Part shown: positions 33,423 through 42,327 of the stretch, piece after piece
How positions within the stretch are numbered: position 1 is the first letter of the stretch
Layout of the letters: each line of letters opens with the position of its first letter
Source: DATHTC01 sp963746805
GTDB lineage: Bacteria; Actinomycetota; Thermoleophilia; Gaiellales; Gaiellaceae
DNA: 64,000 bases
Assembly: GCA_963746805.1 (NCBI GenBank)
Contig: CAVVCQ010000008.1
Coordinates: 1,178,001 to 1,242,000 of the forward strand
Reading direction: 5' to 3'
Notes under the pieces: generated by a model
Told to the model about the DNA's origin: nothing
Databases searched by the model: none
The model's input: only the letters and a program-made list of their open reading frames with translations
Position numbers and translations under genes: made by a program

Positions 33423-34607
33423 CGGCGGCCGGGCAGCGCTCGCCTGCTCGCTCGCGCTGACGGCGTTCCTGCTGGCGTGGGCGGCCCTCCACGCCGACTG
33501 GTGGCAGGAGGTCGAGCTCGTCGACACGCCGACGTACGAGGCCTACGGGGACGCGATCGTCCGCGGCGAGGTGCCGTACCGGGACTTCGTGCCCGAGTAC
33601 CCGCCGCTCGCGCTCCCGGCCTTCGTCGTGCCGTCGCTCGTCGTCGGCGCCGACGCGTCGCAGGAGCGGTACGCGACGGCCTTCGACGTCGAGATGCTCG
33701 TCTGCGGCGCGGCCCTCGTCGTGCTCGTCTGGTGGACGCTCCTCGCGCTCGGCGCATCCGGGGCTGCGCTCGTCCTGCCGCTCGCGTTCGTCGCCGTGGC
33801 GCCGCTGTTGCTCGGCTCGCTCGTCCTGACGCGCTTCGACCTCTGGCCGGTGCTGCTGACGAGCGCCGCCGTGGCCGCGCTCGTCGCGGGCCGGGACCGG
33901 CTCGCGTCCGGGTTCCTCGGCGCCGCGGTCGCGGCGAAGCTCTACCCGTTGGTGCTCGTCCCGCTCGTCGCCGTCTGGATCTGGCGGCGCCGCGGCCGGC
34001 GGGAGCTGCTCGTCGCCGCCGGCGTCTTCGGCGCGGTGGTGGCCGTGTGCGTCGTGCCGTTCCTGCTCCTCGCCCCCGACGGGCTGGCCTCGAGCGTGTG
34101 GCGGCAGCTCGACCGGCCGCTGCAGCTCGAGTCCTTGCCGGCGGCGCTGCTCGTGCTCGCGGGCGCGCCGACGTCGAGAGCAGCCACGGCTCGCAGAACC
34201 TCGCCGGCGACGCGGGCGTGGCGCTCGGGGTCGTCATGACCGTCGCCGCGGCGGCCGTGCTCGTCTGGCTCTGGCTCGGCTTCCCCCGCGGGGCCATGGA
34301 GCCCGAGCGGCTCGTCCGCTATGCCGCCGCCTGCGTGGTCGCGTTCGTCGCGCTCGGGAAGGTGCTCTCGCCGCAGTTCCTCCTCTGGCTCGTCCCCCTC
34401 GTGCCGCTCGTCCGCGGACGCCGGGGCCTCGCCGCCTCCGCGCTGCTCGCCCTCGCGCTCGTGCTGACCCAGGCCTGGTTCCCGCGGCAGTACTGGGACT
34501 ACGCGACGGGGCTCGACCGCGGTGTCGCCGGCCTGGTCGTCGCGCGCGACCTCGTGCTGCTGGCGCTCCTCGCCGTGCTCGTCAGCCGGCCCCGAGCGCG
34601 AGCCTGA
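33400..34607 (+). CDS. GT87-like membrane glycosyltransferase (one apparent single-base deletion)
   Basis: About 402 residues if one base is added near 34168 (span 1208 = 403 codons - 1). The first outside loop has DTPTYEAYGDAIVRGEVPYR and FVPEYPPLALPAF, the Asp plus YPP pattern of GT87 enzymes; many helices follow, with KLYPLVLVPLVAVWIWRRRG and VLSPQFLLWLVPLVPLVRG also typical. It would take sugar from a polyprenyl-phosphate donor on the outer membrane face. GTG 33400 follows GGAGG and lies within the previous gene. Its end overlaps the convergent YmdB-like gene by 26 bases. Confidence 0.72.
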
Positions 34608-35370
34608 ACGTCTCGCAGCTCGTCGCCCGGCCCGTGGCCGGGTCGCACTCGACCAGGACGCCCTCGATGCGGACGTCGCCCGTCGCCGGCTCGAAGCGAA
34701 TCGGCATCCCCGAGCGGAGACGCGACAGGATCAGCTCCGTCTTGACGCCGATCACCGAGTCGTGCGGGCCGGTCATCCCGGCGTCCGTCAGCGCCGCCGT
34801 GCCGCCGGGGAGGATGCGCGCGTCGTTCGTCTGGACGTGCGTGTGGGTGCCGATCACGGCGGTGACGCGCCCGTCGAGCCAGTAGGCCATCGCGACCTTC
34901 TCGCTCGTCGCCTCGCCGTGCAGGTCGACGAGCACGACCGGCGCCCGCCGCCGCGCCTCCTCCACGAGCTCGTCCACGACCTCCCAGGGCGAGTGCGGGA
35001 CGTCGAGGAAGAGGGAGCCCATGAGGTTGAGGACGGCGACCTGCGTGCCGTCGCGCGCCGGCGCGACCGCGAGCCCCTTCCCGGGCGCCGTGCGGACGAA
35101 GTTCGCAGGACGGATGACGCGCTCGGAGCCGACGAGGTACGGCGCCAGCTCACGCCGGGCCCAGGTGTGGTTCCCGAGCGTGATCACGTCGGCGCCGGCG
35201 GCGAGGATCTTGTCCGCGAGCTTCGGCGTGATCCCGCGCCCGTCCGCCGCGTTCTCGCCGTTCACGACGCAGAAGTCGACGCCCAGCTCGTCGCGGAGCC
35301 CGGGCAGGCGCTCCTCGAGCGCCCGGCGGCCGACGCCGCCGAACACGTCCCCGACGAAGAGGATCCTCAG
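34582..35370 (-). CDS. YmdB/TIGR00282-family metallophosphoesterase
   Basis: A 262-residue calcineurin-like phosphoesterase: LRILFVGDVFGGVGRRALEE, CVVNGENAADGRGITPKLAD, VITLGNHTWARRE, LVDLHGEATSEKVAMAYWLD and IGTHTHVQTNDARILPGG give all metal ligands. B. subtilis YmdB is a cyclic-nucleotide phosphodiesterase. The conserved protein normally starts MRILFVGD; here the codon at that place is CTG 35370, overlapping the TGA of the M23-like gene as CTGA exactly as ATG or GTG do elsewhere, so a CTG start is likely. Confidence 0.88.
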   Translation of the reverse strand: MRILFVGDVFGGVGRRALEERLPGLRDELGVDFCVVNGENAADGRGITPKLADKILAAGADVITLGNHTWARRELAPYLVGSERVIRPANFVRTAPGKGLAVAPARDGTQVAVLNLMGSLFLDVPHSPWEVVDELVEEARRRAPVVLVDLHGEATSEKVAMAYWLDGRVTAVIGTHTHVQTNDARILPGGTAALTDAGMTGPHDSVIGVKTELILSRLRSGMPIRFEPATGDVRIEGVLVECDPATGRATSCETFRLALGAG

Positions 35371-36146
35371 TTGAGCGTCAGGGTCGCGGCGGGGCGGACC
35401 TCGACGGTCACGTGGTTCCCCGCGTCCTGCGTGTGCTCCGCGAGCGCCATCCGCTCCACCTTCGAGAGGTCGACGACGCGCCCGAGCCGGTTGGCGGCGG
35501 CGACGACCGAGGAGCCGACGGTCAGCGCCGGATCCGCCTCGAGCCTGCTGAGCGAGACGACGAGGGAGGGCGCCGCGGACGGCTGGATGTCGACGCGGAC
35601 GCCGTGCTTCGCTCCGTCGACGACGTAGTCCGTGATCCCGACGATCGTCCCGTCGACCGGGGAGAACACGTCCGCGCCCGGCGCGGCCCCGACCGCGAGC
35701 GCGGAGGTGGAGGTGCCGTGGCCGCCGCGGAGGCGGTACCAGACGAGCCCGTCGCCGGTGTGGCCGAGGATGCGGTCGAAGAGCCTCCCGAGCCGGCCGC
35801 GGTTGCCCTGGCGCCCGAGCGGCTCGAGCGCGAGCGCGCCGTTCCCGGCGCCGTAGTACCCGAGCGCGGTCAGCTGCTGCTGCGCGACCGGGAGGTCGAT
35901 CCGGAGCTCGCCGACCTGGGCCACGACCTGCGGGAGCGGCGTCGACGGCACGAGGCCGGCGCGCTCGGTCGCGACCGTGGTCGCGACCCGCTCCTGCCCG
36001 GCCGAGCCGAAGGCGGTCAGCACCAGCGTCACCACCGTGACCGCGAGCAGCAGCACGAGCAGCGCCAGCCGACGGGCTCGGCCGGCGTTCTGCGGGCGGC
36101 GCCTGCGGGCACGCGAACGGCGTCCCTGCGCGGACGACGACGGCAT
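35367..36146 (-). CDS. Membrane-anchored M23/LytM-like protein lacking zinc ligands
   Basis: A 259-residue protein: a basic N-terminus (GRRSRARRRRPQNAGRARR), one helix (LALLVLLLAVTVVTLVLTAF), then an outside domain. VFSPVDGTIVGITDYVVDG is the first strand of the M23 beta-sandwich and the end HVTVEVRPAATLTLN its last, but the HxH and Hx3D zinc motifs are absent, so it is probably a non-enzymatic LytM-like regulator or scaffold. A leaderless-type promoter (TTGAAC, 17 bases, TACGGT) ends seven bases before ATG 36146. Confidence 0.65.
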   Translation of the reverse strand: MPSSSAQGRRSRARRRRPQNAGRARRLALLVLLLAVTVVTLVLTAFGSAGQERVATTVATERAGLVPSTPLPQVVAQVGELRIDLPVAQQQLTALGYYGAGNGALALEPLGRQGNRGRLGRLFDRILGHTGDGLVWYRLRGGHGTSTSALAVGAAPGADVFSPVDGTIVGITDYVVDGAKHGVRVDIQPSAAPSLVVSLSRLEADPALTVGSSVVAAANRLGRVVDLSKVERMALAEHTQDAGNHVTVEVRPAATLTLN

Positions 36147-36153
36147 GCGGCGG

Positions 36154-36182
36154 ACCGTATCGGAGGCTTTCACGAGGTTCAA
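36154..36182 (-). promoter_or_regulatory. Promoter (TTGAAC-17-TACGGT) of the M23-like gene
   Basis: On the minus strand TTGAAC (36177-36182) and TACGGT (36154-36159) are 17 bases apart. The -10 ends seven bases before ATG 36146, so transcription should begin at the ATG. This is the best complete -35/-10 pair seen in the window. Confidence 0.6.
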
Positions 36183-36331
36183 CTGGGCTTCGGGGTCGGG
36201 GGATTGTGACAGGCTTTTCCCGGAGCGCAAGCCGACATCGTCCCAGAGTTCGTGACGATCGAGCGCGAGGCTGCCGTCTTCCCAGATCGACCACTCCCAG
36301 GCGGCGGGGCGGAGCGCGACGACGGCCGCGA

Positions 36332-36337
36332 TACGCT
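36332..36337 (+). promoter_or_regulatory. -10 box (TACGCT) before the AI-2E gene
   Basis: TACGCT ends seven bases before ATG 36345 with no ribosome site between; no good -35 is seen. It would start the long co-directional block that runs to 51 kb. Confidence 0.42.
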
Positions 36338-36344
36338 CCCCGCG

Positions 36345-37532
36345 ATGCCGCCGCGTGCGCGGATCCAGATCCCGCGGTGGATCCAGCTGGTGGGCCTGCC
36401 GCTCCTGCTGCTCCTCGCCTGGGCGGTGGCCGGCGCGGTGCGTCACGCGGTGTTCGTCTTCCTCGTCGCCGGCCTCGTCGCGCTGCTGCTCGACCCGCTC
36501 GTGCGGCGCGTCGAGGGGAGCCGGAGGGTCCGCGTCCCTCGCGGCCTCGCGGTCGCGGTCGTGTACCTGGCGTTCGCGGCTGTCGTCGCAGTCGGCGTCG
36601 TCGCCCTCGCTGCGGTGCTGGTCGACCGGACCACCGCGGCGGTGGACCGGGTGGACGCCTACGTTACGAGCGAGGACGGACAGACCGGCCGCACCGGCGC
36701 CGAGAACGACATCGACCGCTTCCAGGGGTGGCTCGACGACCACGGCCTCGAGCGGATCCAGGTCGAGGAGAGCCTGCAGAGCTGGCTCGACGAGTTCGGC
36801 GCGAACGACGTGACCGAGTGGACGCAGCGTGCGGTCGACATCCTCGAGGGCGCGGCGATCTCGCTCGCGACGCTCCTGTTCTCGCTCGTCCTCATCGTGG
36901 TCGTGTCCGTGTACATGCTCCTCGACCTGCCGCGGTTCGCGCGCTTCGCCGACCGGCGCTTCCCGGTCACCGACGGCGGTCTGCCGCTGACCCAGCGCGT
37001 CGAGCGCGCGCTCGTCGGCTACGTCACCGGCCAGCTGCTCGTCTCGCTGATCATCGGCGCCAGCGCCGGGCTCGGGATGTACGTGCTCGGCGTGCTCGGC
37101 TGGGTGCCCGGCGCGGACGACTACGCGCTCGTCTTCGGCGCCTGGGTCGCGTTCACCGAGCTGATCCCGTACGTCGGGCCGTGGCTCGGGTCGATTCCGC
37201 CGGCCCTCTACGCGCTCGTCGTCGAGCCGATCTCGTTCATCTGGGTCGCCCTCCTCTTCCTCGCGATCCACCAGATCGAGGGCCACGTCGTGATCCCGAA
37301 CGTGATGGGCACCGCGCTCCGGCTGCATCCGCTGCTCGTGATCTTCGGGCTGCTCGCCGGCGCGGAGATCTACGGACTCGCGGGCGCGCTCGTCGCTTTG
37401 CCCGTGCTCGCCGTGGCGCGGGCCCTGTGGGAGTTCTTCTCGGGCCGCGTCGCGCTCGAGCCGTGGCGCGGCGACGAGGCCGACGACGCCGAGGACACGA
37501 TGACCCAGCCGCCGGCCGCCGCCGCCGGGTGA
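36345..37532 (+). CDS. AI-2E (YdiK/PerM) family transporter
   Basis: A 395-residue membrane protein with about eight helices in the AI-2E order: two N-terminal hairpins (LVGLPLLLLLAWAVAGAVRH, FVFLVAGLVALLLDPLVRRV), a large mostly helical outside loop at about 115-185, then LVGYVTGQLLVSLIIGASAG, FTELIPYVGPWLGSIPPALY and HQIEGHVVIPNVMGTALRLH, which are the most conserved family blocks. Some members export autoinducer-2, others act as Na+/H+ antiporters; substrate here is unknown. Its stop overlaps the ABC ATPase GTG, so the three genes are probably an operon. Confidence 0.9.
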   Translation: MPPRARIQIPRWIQLVGLPLLLLLAWAVAGAVRHAVFVFLVAGLVALLLDPLVRRVEGSRRVRVPRGLAVAVVYLAFAAVVAVGVVALAAVLVDRTTAAVDRVDAYVTSEDGQTGRTGAENDIDRFQGWLDDHGLERIQVEESLQSWLDEFGANDVTEWTQRAVDILEGAAISLATLLFSLVLIVVVSVYMLLDLPRFARFADRRFPVTDGGLPLTQRVERALVGYVTGQLLVSLIIGASAGLGMYVLGVLGWVPGADDYALVFGAWVAFTELIPYVGPWLGSIPPALYALVVEPISFIWVALLFLAIHQIEGHVVIPNVMGTALRLHPLLVIFGLLAGAEIYGLAGALVALPVLAVARALWEFFSGRVALEPWRGDEADDAEDTMTQPPAAAAG

Positions 37533-38161
37533 GCGCGGTCGAGCCGCTCGTCCGCGCGAGTGGGCTCGTGCGGCGGTTCGGCGCGCGTACGGCGCTCGCG
37601 GGCGTCGACTTCGCGGCCGTGCCGGGCGAGGTCGTCGCGCTCGTGGGGCCGAACGGCGCGGGCAAGTCGACGCTCCTCTCGATCCTCGCCGGCGCCGTCG
37701 AGCCGAGTGACGGGACGCTCGACTGGGTCGAGGGCGCGACCGTCGGCTGGGCGCCGCAGCGCGCCGGCGTCTACGGGCGCCTCACCGCGCGGGAGAACCT
37801 CGAGCTGTTCGCGCGCCTCGGCCGGGAGGGCGCGCCGCGCGACGTCGCCGGCGAGCTCCTCGACCGCTTCGACCTCCCGTCGGACGTCCCCGCGGCCACG
37901 CTCTCGGTCGGGAACCGCCAGCGCCTGAACGTCGCGCTCGCGCTCATCGGCGCGCCGCACGTGCTGCTCCTCGACGAGCCGACGGCCTCGCTCGACCCGA
38001 GCCACCGGCGGCGGCTCTGGCACGTCGTCGCCGGCGTGCGCGACGAGGGCGGCGCGGTCGTCTTCTCGACGCAGAACCTCGAGGAGGTCGAGCGACACGC
38101 CGACCGCGTCGTCGCGCTGAAGGACGGCGTCGAGGTCGGCCCGGACGAGGTCTGGGAGTGA
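37529..38161 (+). CDS. ABC transporter ATP-binding protein
   Basis: A 210-residue ATPase: Walker A VGPNGAGKSTLLSILAG, Q-loop near GWAPQRAGVYG, signature LSVGNRQRLNVALALI (degenerate, usually LSGGQ), Walker B HVLLLDEPTASLDPSHR and the switch as VVFSTQNLEEVERHAD, where Gln replaces the usual His. The position and short length resemble the CcmA branch used with ABC-2 permeases. GTG 37529 overlaps the upstream stop and its own stop overlaps the permease GTG. Confidence 0.9.
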   Translation: MSAVEPLVRASGLVRRFGARTALAGVDFAAVPGEVVALVGPNGAGKSTLLSILAGAVEPSDGTLDWVEGATVGWAPQRAGVYGRLTARENLELFARLGREGAPRDVAGELLDRFDLPSDVPAATLSVGNRQRLNVALALIGAPHVLLLDEPTASLDPSHRRRLWHVVAGVRDEGGAVVFSTQNLEEVERHADRVVALKDGVEVGPDEVWE

Positions 38162-39486
38162 GGAACGTCCGGCTCCTGCTCGGCAAGGACCTCCGTGTCC
38201 TGCGCCGCTCGCCGCTGCTGCTCGGCGTCCTCGTCGCGTACCCGCTGCTGATCGCGGTGCTCGTCGTGCTCGTGGCGCAGTACGCGAACGCGAAGCCGCG
38301 CGTGGCGTTCGTCGACCTGGACGGGCTGCCGGAGGAGGTCGAGATCGCCGGCGAGGCGTTCCACGTCGACCGGACGATCGACCGCGTCGCGCGCGAGGTG
38401 ACGCTGGTGCCGCTCTCGCAGGACGAGGCCGAGCGGCAGCTCGAGTCGGGCCGCGTGGTCGCGGTCGTGACGGTGCCGAACGGCTTCCTCTCGGAGCTTC
38501 GCGCGATGGTGCGTTCGCCGAAGCTGCAGCTCGAGACGACGCGGGGCGGGCTCGCGCCGCGGGTGACGCAGCAGGTGCAGGCGCTCGTCTACTCGCTGAA
38601 CCAGGAGCTGCAGGACGCGTACATCGACACGAACCTCGACTACGTGCGCCTCATCCTGCAGGGCGGGCGCGGCGAGTTCGGCGGGCAGTCGTTCGACGTG
38701 CTCGGCCTCGAGGAGACGGCGCGGCTCCTGGACGAGCTCCCGGCCGGGCCGCGGCTCGACCGGATCCGCGAGTTCGTCGACACGGCCCAGCTCGCGCTGG
38801 ACCAGACCGGCTCGGCCCTGCGCGCGACCGCGAACCCGATCGAGCTCGTGCAGGCCCCGGAACGCGGCCGGTCGTGGGTGCTCTCCGCGCAGGTGCAGGC
38901 GTATGCGCTCGCGCTCGTGACGACGCTGCTCGCCCTGCTCCTGGCCGCGGGCTCGCTCGCCGCGGAGCGGGACGAGAACGTGGCCGGGCGGCTCGCGCGC
39001 GGGCTCGCGACCCTCGGTCAGCTCGTGGCCGCCAAGGCGGCCCTCGCGGCGGTCGTCACGCTCCTGCTCGGGACGGCGATCGCGCTCACCTTCGGCCTCG
39101 CCGTGGAGCTCGGGAACGTGGAGGGCGGCGAGCCGTGGGGGCGCGTGCCGCTCCTCGCGGCCGGGATCGCGATCACCGGTGCGTCGGTCGGGGCGCTGGG
39201 AGCGCTCGTCGGCGCGCTCGCCCGCGAGGCCCGCTCCGCGTCGCTCGTGGCCGTGCTCGTCGTGCTGCCGATCCTCTTCGTCGGCCTCGTCCCGCGGGAG
39301 GTCGCGCCGGTGGCGGGGTGGATCAGCGACGCGCTCCCGTTCGTCCACGCGGTGCGGCTGTTCGCCTCGGCGCTCTACGACGTCGATCCCTGGCGGACGG
39401 TGCTCGTCGAGGCGGCATGGCTGGTCGCGCTGGGCCTCGTCTTCCTCACGGGGGCGCGGGTCGCGGCGCGTAGGCTTGTGACGTGA
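38158..39486 (+). CDS. ABC-2 type permease
   Basis: A 442-residue exporter subunit: one N-terminal helix (LLLGVLVAYPLLIAVLVVLV), a large outside domain at about 40-240 (GLPEEVEIAGEAFHVDR, VVAVVTVPNGFLSELR), then five helices with LARGLATLGQLVAAKAALAA and the closing GWISDALPFVHAVRLF. This is the ABC2_membrane_3 layout. With the ATPase just upstream it forms an export system of unknown substrate; the nearby hem and quinone genes do not settle it. Its stop overlaps the hemB GTG. Confidence 0.88.
   Translation: MRNVRLLLGKDLRVLRRSPLLLGVLVAYPLLIAVLVVLVAQYANAKPRVAFVDLDGLPEEVEIAGEAFHVDRTIDRVAREVTLVPLSQDEAERQLESGRVVAVVTVPNGFLSELRAMVRSPKLQLETTRGGLAPRVTQQVQALVYSLNQELQDAYIDTNLDYVRLILQGGRGEFGGQSFDVLGLEETARLLDELPAGPRLDRIREFVDTAQLALDQTGSALRATANPIELVQAPERGRSWVLSAQVQAYALALVTTLLALLLAAGSLAAERDENVAGRLARGLATLGQLVAAKAALAAVVTLLLGTAIALTFGLAVELGNVEGGEPWGRVPLLAAGIAITGASVGALGALVGALAREARSASLVAVLVVLPILFVGLVPREVAPVAGWISDALPFVHAVRLFASALYDVDPWRTVLVEAAWLVALGLVFLTGARVAARRLVT
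39471..39476 (+). promoter_or_regulatory. -10 box (TAGGCT) before hemB
   Basis: TAGGCT, inside the end of the permease gene, lies six bases before GTG 39483. It may give hemB and the genes after it a leaderless internal promoter. Confidence 0.35.
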
Positions 39487-40446
39487 GCTCGTTCCCGGTC
39501 ACGCGCCTGCGGCGGATGCGCCGGAGCGCCGCGCTCCGCTCGCTCGTGCGCGAGACGCGCCTCGACCTCGACGCGTTCGTGATGCCGCTCTTCGTCGGGC
39601 CCGACACGAAGCCGAACCCGGAGCTCCCGCCGCTCGGGCGCTTCTCCGTCGAGGAGCTCGTGGGCGAGGTCGAGGGGCTCGTGCGGCTCGGCGTCCCGGC
39701 CGTGATCCTGTTCGGGATCCCGGAGGAGAAGGACGACGAGGGCTCGGGCGCGTGGGACGAGGACGGGATCGTGCAGCGCGCCCTCCGCGAGCTCCGGCCG
39801 CGCTTCCCCGAGCTGCTGCTGCTCACCGACGTGTGCCTCTGCGAGTACACGGCCCACGGCCACTGCGGCGTGCTCCGCGACGGCGAGGTCGCGAACGACG
39901 AGTCGCTGGAGCTGCTCGCGCGCACCGCGGTCTCGCACGTGGCCGCCGGCGCCGACGCCGTGGCGCCGAGCGACATGATGGACGGGCGTGTCGGTGCGAT
40001 CCGCGCCGCGCTCGACGACGCGGGGGAGGAGGCCACGCCGATCGTCTCCTACGCGGCGAAGTACGCCTCGGCGTTCTACGGGCCGTTCCGCGAGGCGGCC
40101 GAGTCGACGCCGAGCTTCGGCGACCGGCGCGGCTACCAGATGGATCCCGCGAACGTGCGCGAGGCCCTGCGCGAGTGCGAGCTCGACCTCGAGGAGGGCG
40201 CGGACGTGCTGATGGTGAAGCCGGCCATGCCCAACCTCGACGTGATCCGCGCCGTCCGCGAGTCGTTCGACGTCCCGGTCGCCGCGTACAACGTCTCCGG
40301 CGAGTACGCGATGCTGAAGGCGGCGGCCGCGAAGGGGTGGCTCGACGAGCCCCAGGCCGCGCTCGAGGCGCTGACCGCGATCAAGCGCGCCGGCGCCGAC
40401 GTGATCGTCTCGTACTGGACCAAGGACGCTCGCGCAATGGCTCTGA
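39483..40446 (+). CDS. hemB: Delta-aminolevulinic acid dehydratase (porphobilinogen synthase; one apparent +1 frameshift at the end)
   Basis: HemB joins two aminolevulinates into porphobilinogen for haem. The metal site DVCLCEYTAHGHCGV, the two active Lys in YAAKYASAFYGPF and LMVKPAMPNLD, and the N-terminal RLRRMRRSAALRSLVRET are clear. As written the frame runs on into hemL, but dropping one base at about 40427-40433 gives the typical terminus SYWTKDAAQWL and a stop at TGA 40444-40446, 320 residues. I therefore treat the apparent HemB-HemL fusion as an error. The palindromic element follows 14 bases later. Confidence 0.9.
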
Positions 40447-41696
40447 GGACCCGGTCGACATTGTGGCTCAGAGCCACAAGGCTCATTCCCGGCGGGGTCA
40501 ACTCGCCGGTGCGGGCGATGAGGGCCGTGGGTCTCGACGAGCCGCTGTTCGTCCGGCGCGGCGAGGGCGCCTACCTCGAGGACGTGAACGGGCGGCGCTA
40601 CGTCGACTGGGTCATGTCCTGGGGGCCGCTGCTGTTCGGGCATGCCGACGCCGAGACGGTCGAGGCCGTGCGCGAGGCGGCGCTCGACGGGACGAGCTTC
40701 GGCGCGCCGACCGAGCGCGAGGTCGAGCTGGCTGCCGAGGTCGTCGACGCGGTGCCCTCGGTCGAGATGGTGCGGCTCGTCTCCTCCGGCACCGAGGCGG
40801 CGATGAGCGCGCTGCGGCTCGCGCGCGCGTTCACGCGGCGCGACCGGATCCTCAAGTTCGAGGGCGGCTACCACGGGCACGCGGACGCCTTGCTCGCGAG
40901 CGCCGGGTCGGGGCTCGCCACCCTCGGGATCCCGTCCACGCCGGGCGTGCCGACCGGCGCCGCGGCCGACACGGTCGTCTCGGCCTACAACGACGTCGAC
41001 GCGGCAGCGGCCGCGGTGGAGCGGTACGGCGAGGGCCTCGCCGCGATCGTGGTCGAGCCCGTCGCCGGGAACATGGGCGTCGTCCCGCCCGAGCCGGGGT
41101 ACCTCGAGGTGCTCCGGGCGCTCGCGGACGCCTCCGGCGCGCTGCTCGTCTTCGACGAGGTGATCACCGGCTTCCGCGTCGCGCGCGGAGGCGCGCAGGA
41201 GCGGTTCGGGGTCGTGCCCGACCTGACCATCCTCGGCAAGATCGTCGGCGGCGGGTTGCCCCTCGCGGCCTTCGGCGGCCGGGCGGAGATCATGGAGCGG
41301 CTGGCGCCCGCCGGAGACGTGTACCAGGCCGGGACGCTCTCCGGGAACCCGCTGGCGACCGCGGCCGGCCTCTCGGTGCTGCGCCGGCTGCGCGACCCGG
41401 ACGTCTACGCGCGGCTCGAGGAGCGTGGCGCCCGGCTCGAGGCGGGGCTCGCGCCGTTCGGCACGGTCCAGCGCGTGGGCGCGATGCTGACCCTCTTCGC
41501 CTCGGACGAGCCCGTCCGCACCTTCGCGGACGCGTCGCGCTGCGACACCGACCGCTACGCCGCGCTGTTCCGCGGGCTCCTCGACCGCGGCGTGTACGTG
41601 GCGCCGTCGCAGTTCGAGGCCATGTTCGTCTCGCTCGCGCACGGGGACGCCGAGATCGACGCGACCGTCGAGGCCGTTGCAGACGTCCTGGGCTGA
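40437..41696 (+). CDS. hemL: Glutamate-1-semialdehyde 2,1-aminomutase
   Basis: HemL makes 5-aminolevulinate in the C5 haem pathway. TRLIPGGVNSPVRAMRAVGL, VSSGTEAAMSALRLARAFT, FEGGYHGHADALLASAGSG, VFDEVITGFRVARGG and the PLP-Lys region LTILGKIVGGGLPLAAFGG are all present, giving 419 residues from ATG 40437, or 411 from TTG 40461. The codons between these two starts, STLWLRATRL, are written in part by palindromic element copy 3 (40461-40479). It overlaps the end of hemB as corrected. The short C-terminus is normal. Confidence 0.92.
   Translation: MALRTRSTLWLRATRLIPGGVNSPVRAMRAVGLDEPLFVRRGEGAYLEDVNGRRYVDWVMSWGPLLFGHADAETVEAVREAALDGTSFGAPTEREVELAAEVVDAVPSVEMVRLVSSGTEAAMSALRLARAFTRRDRILKFEGGYHGHADALLASAGSGLATLGIPSTPGVPTGAAADTVVSAYNDVDAAAAAVERYGEGLAAIVVEPVAGNMGVVPPEPGYLEVLRALADASGALLVFDEVITGFRVARGGAQERFGVVPDLTILGKIVGGGLPLAAFGGRAEIMERLAPAGDVYQAGTLSGNPLATAAGLSVLRRLRDPDVYARLEERGARLEAGLAPFGTVQRVGAMLTLFASDEPVRTFADASRCDTDRYAALFRGLLDRGVYVAPSQFEAMFVSLAHGDAEIDATVEAVADVLG
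40461..40479. repeat. Palindromic element at the hemB-hemL junction
   Basis: TTGTGGCTCAGAGCCACAA is a perfect 19-base palindrome around one A and shares the core GTGGCTCAGAGCCAC (40463-40477) with the copies in E2 and mqnA. A half copy, GGCTCTGAG at 40439-40447, stands 13 bases upstream in opposite sense and contains the corrected hemB stop. Confidence 0.8.
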
Positions 41697-42141
41697 GCTC
41701 GCCGACGACCTCCGCGTCGCCTTGCTGGCGGCCGAGGTCGAGCCGGTCTTCTCGCCGCTCGGCGACGCGCGGTACGCCGACGGCGTCGAGGCGATCTACG
41801 AGGGCTACCTCGCGCACTACGGCACCCCGCGCACATTCCGGCCCGCCGATGGGGACGAGGCGCTCCTGCTCGGCGACTCGCTCTACGCCGCCGGGCTGGC
41901 CCGGATCGCCGCGGTCGGCACGGCCGACGCCGTGGAGGACGTGTCGCTGCTGCTCGCGCGCTGCTCCGAGCTCCGGGCCGAGGGCCGCGAGGGCGACGGC
42001 GGCGTCTGGGCGGCCTCGATCGCGCTTCTCGGCGCCCATCCCCTCGCACGCGCAGGGGAGCCGGAGGCAGTGGCGCGGGAGGCCGCTGGCCCTGCTGCCG
42101 TCGACCGGGCCCTCGCTGCGCACGCCGAGCGCTTCCGTTAG
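41677..42141 (+). CDS. Hypothetical protein
   Basis: A 154-residue, soluble, mostly helical and acidic protein beginning at TTG 41677 inside the end of hemL (QTSWAELADDLRVALLAAEV). No family is recognised. EAIYEGYLAHYGTPRTF and DEALLLGDSLYAAGLARIAA suggest a helical bundle; the end is alanine-rich. Because it is overlapped by hemL and followed closely by a small membrane gene, it is probably part of the haem/quinone transcript, but its role is unknown. Confidence 0.6.
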   Translation: MQTSWAELADDLRVALLAAEVEPVFSPLGDARYADGVEAIYEGYLAHYGTPRTFRPADGDEALLLGDSLYAAGLARIAAVGTADAVEDVSLLLARCSELRAEGREGDGGVWAASIALLGAHPLARAGEPEAVAREAAGPAAVDRALAAHAERFR

Positions 42142-42144
42142 GCT
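42139..42144 (+). promoter_or_regulatory. -10 box (TAGGCT) before the small membrane gene
   Basis: TAGGCT contains the TAG stop of the preceding gene and ends seven bases before ATG 42152, matching the leaderless spacing found elsewhere. Confidence 0.38.
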
Positions 42145-42151
42145 CGCGCCG

Positions 42152-42304
42152 ATGCTCGCCCTCCTGCAGCTCGTGCTCGCCCAGGAGACGACGCCGGCCG
42201 AGGAAGGCCGGAACATCATCACCGTGATGCTGATCGTCGGCCTGATCTTCATCGGCGTGATCGCGCTCGGCGAGCTGTGGGATCACCTGCGCGGCCGGCA
42301 CTAG
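42152..42304 (+). CDS. Small single-helix membrane protein
   Basis: A 50-residue protein: a short hydrophobic start LALLQLVLAQ, a linker ETTPAEEGRNI, one helix ITVMLIVGLIFIGVIALGEL and a basic tail WDHLRGRH. It could be a small subunit of a membrane complex; the qcr genes lie 1.5 kb downstream in the same direction. No family is recognised and no experiment can be inferred from sequence alone. Confidence 0.6.
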   Translation: MLALLQLVLAQETTPAEEGRNIITVMLIVGLIFIGVIALGELWDHLRGRH

Positions 42305-42313
42305 GCCGCGAGG

Positions 42314-42319
42314 TAGCCT
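42314..42319 (+). promoter_or_regulatory. -10 box (TAGCCT) before ubiD
   Basis: TAGCCT lies eight bases before ATG 42328, with no ribosome site in the gap. It may start the ubiD-qcr transcript. Confidence 0.38.
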
Positions 42320-42327
42320 CCCTCCCG

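Noticed and set aside
39483..41696. A single 737-residue HemB-HemL fusion frame
   Set aside because: Removing one base near 40430 gives a typical HemB end (WTKDAAQWL, then TGA) and leaves a normal hemL start. With so many +1 errors nearby in kind, a real fusion is unlikely.
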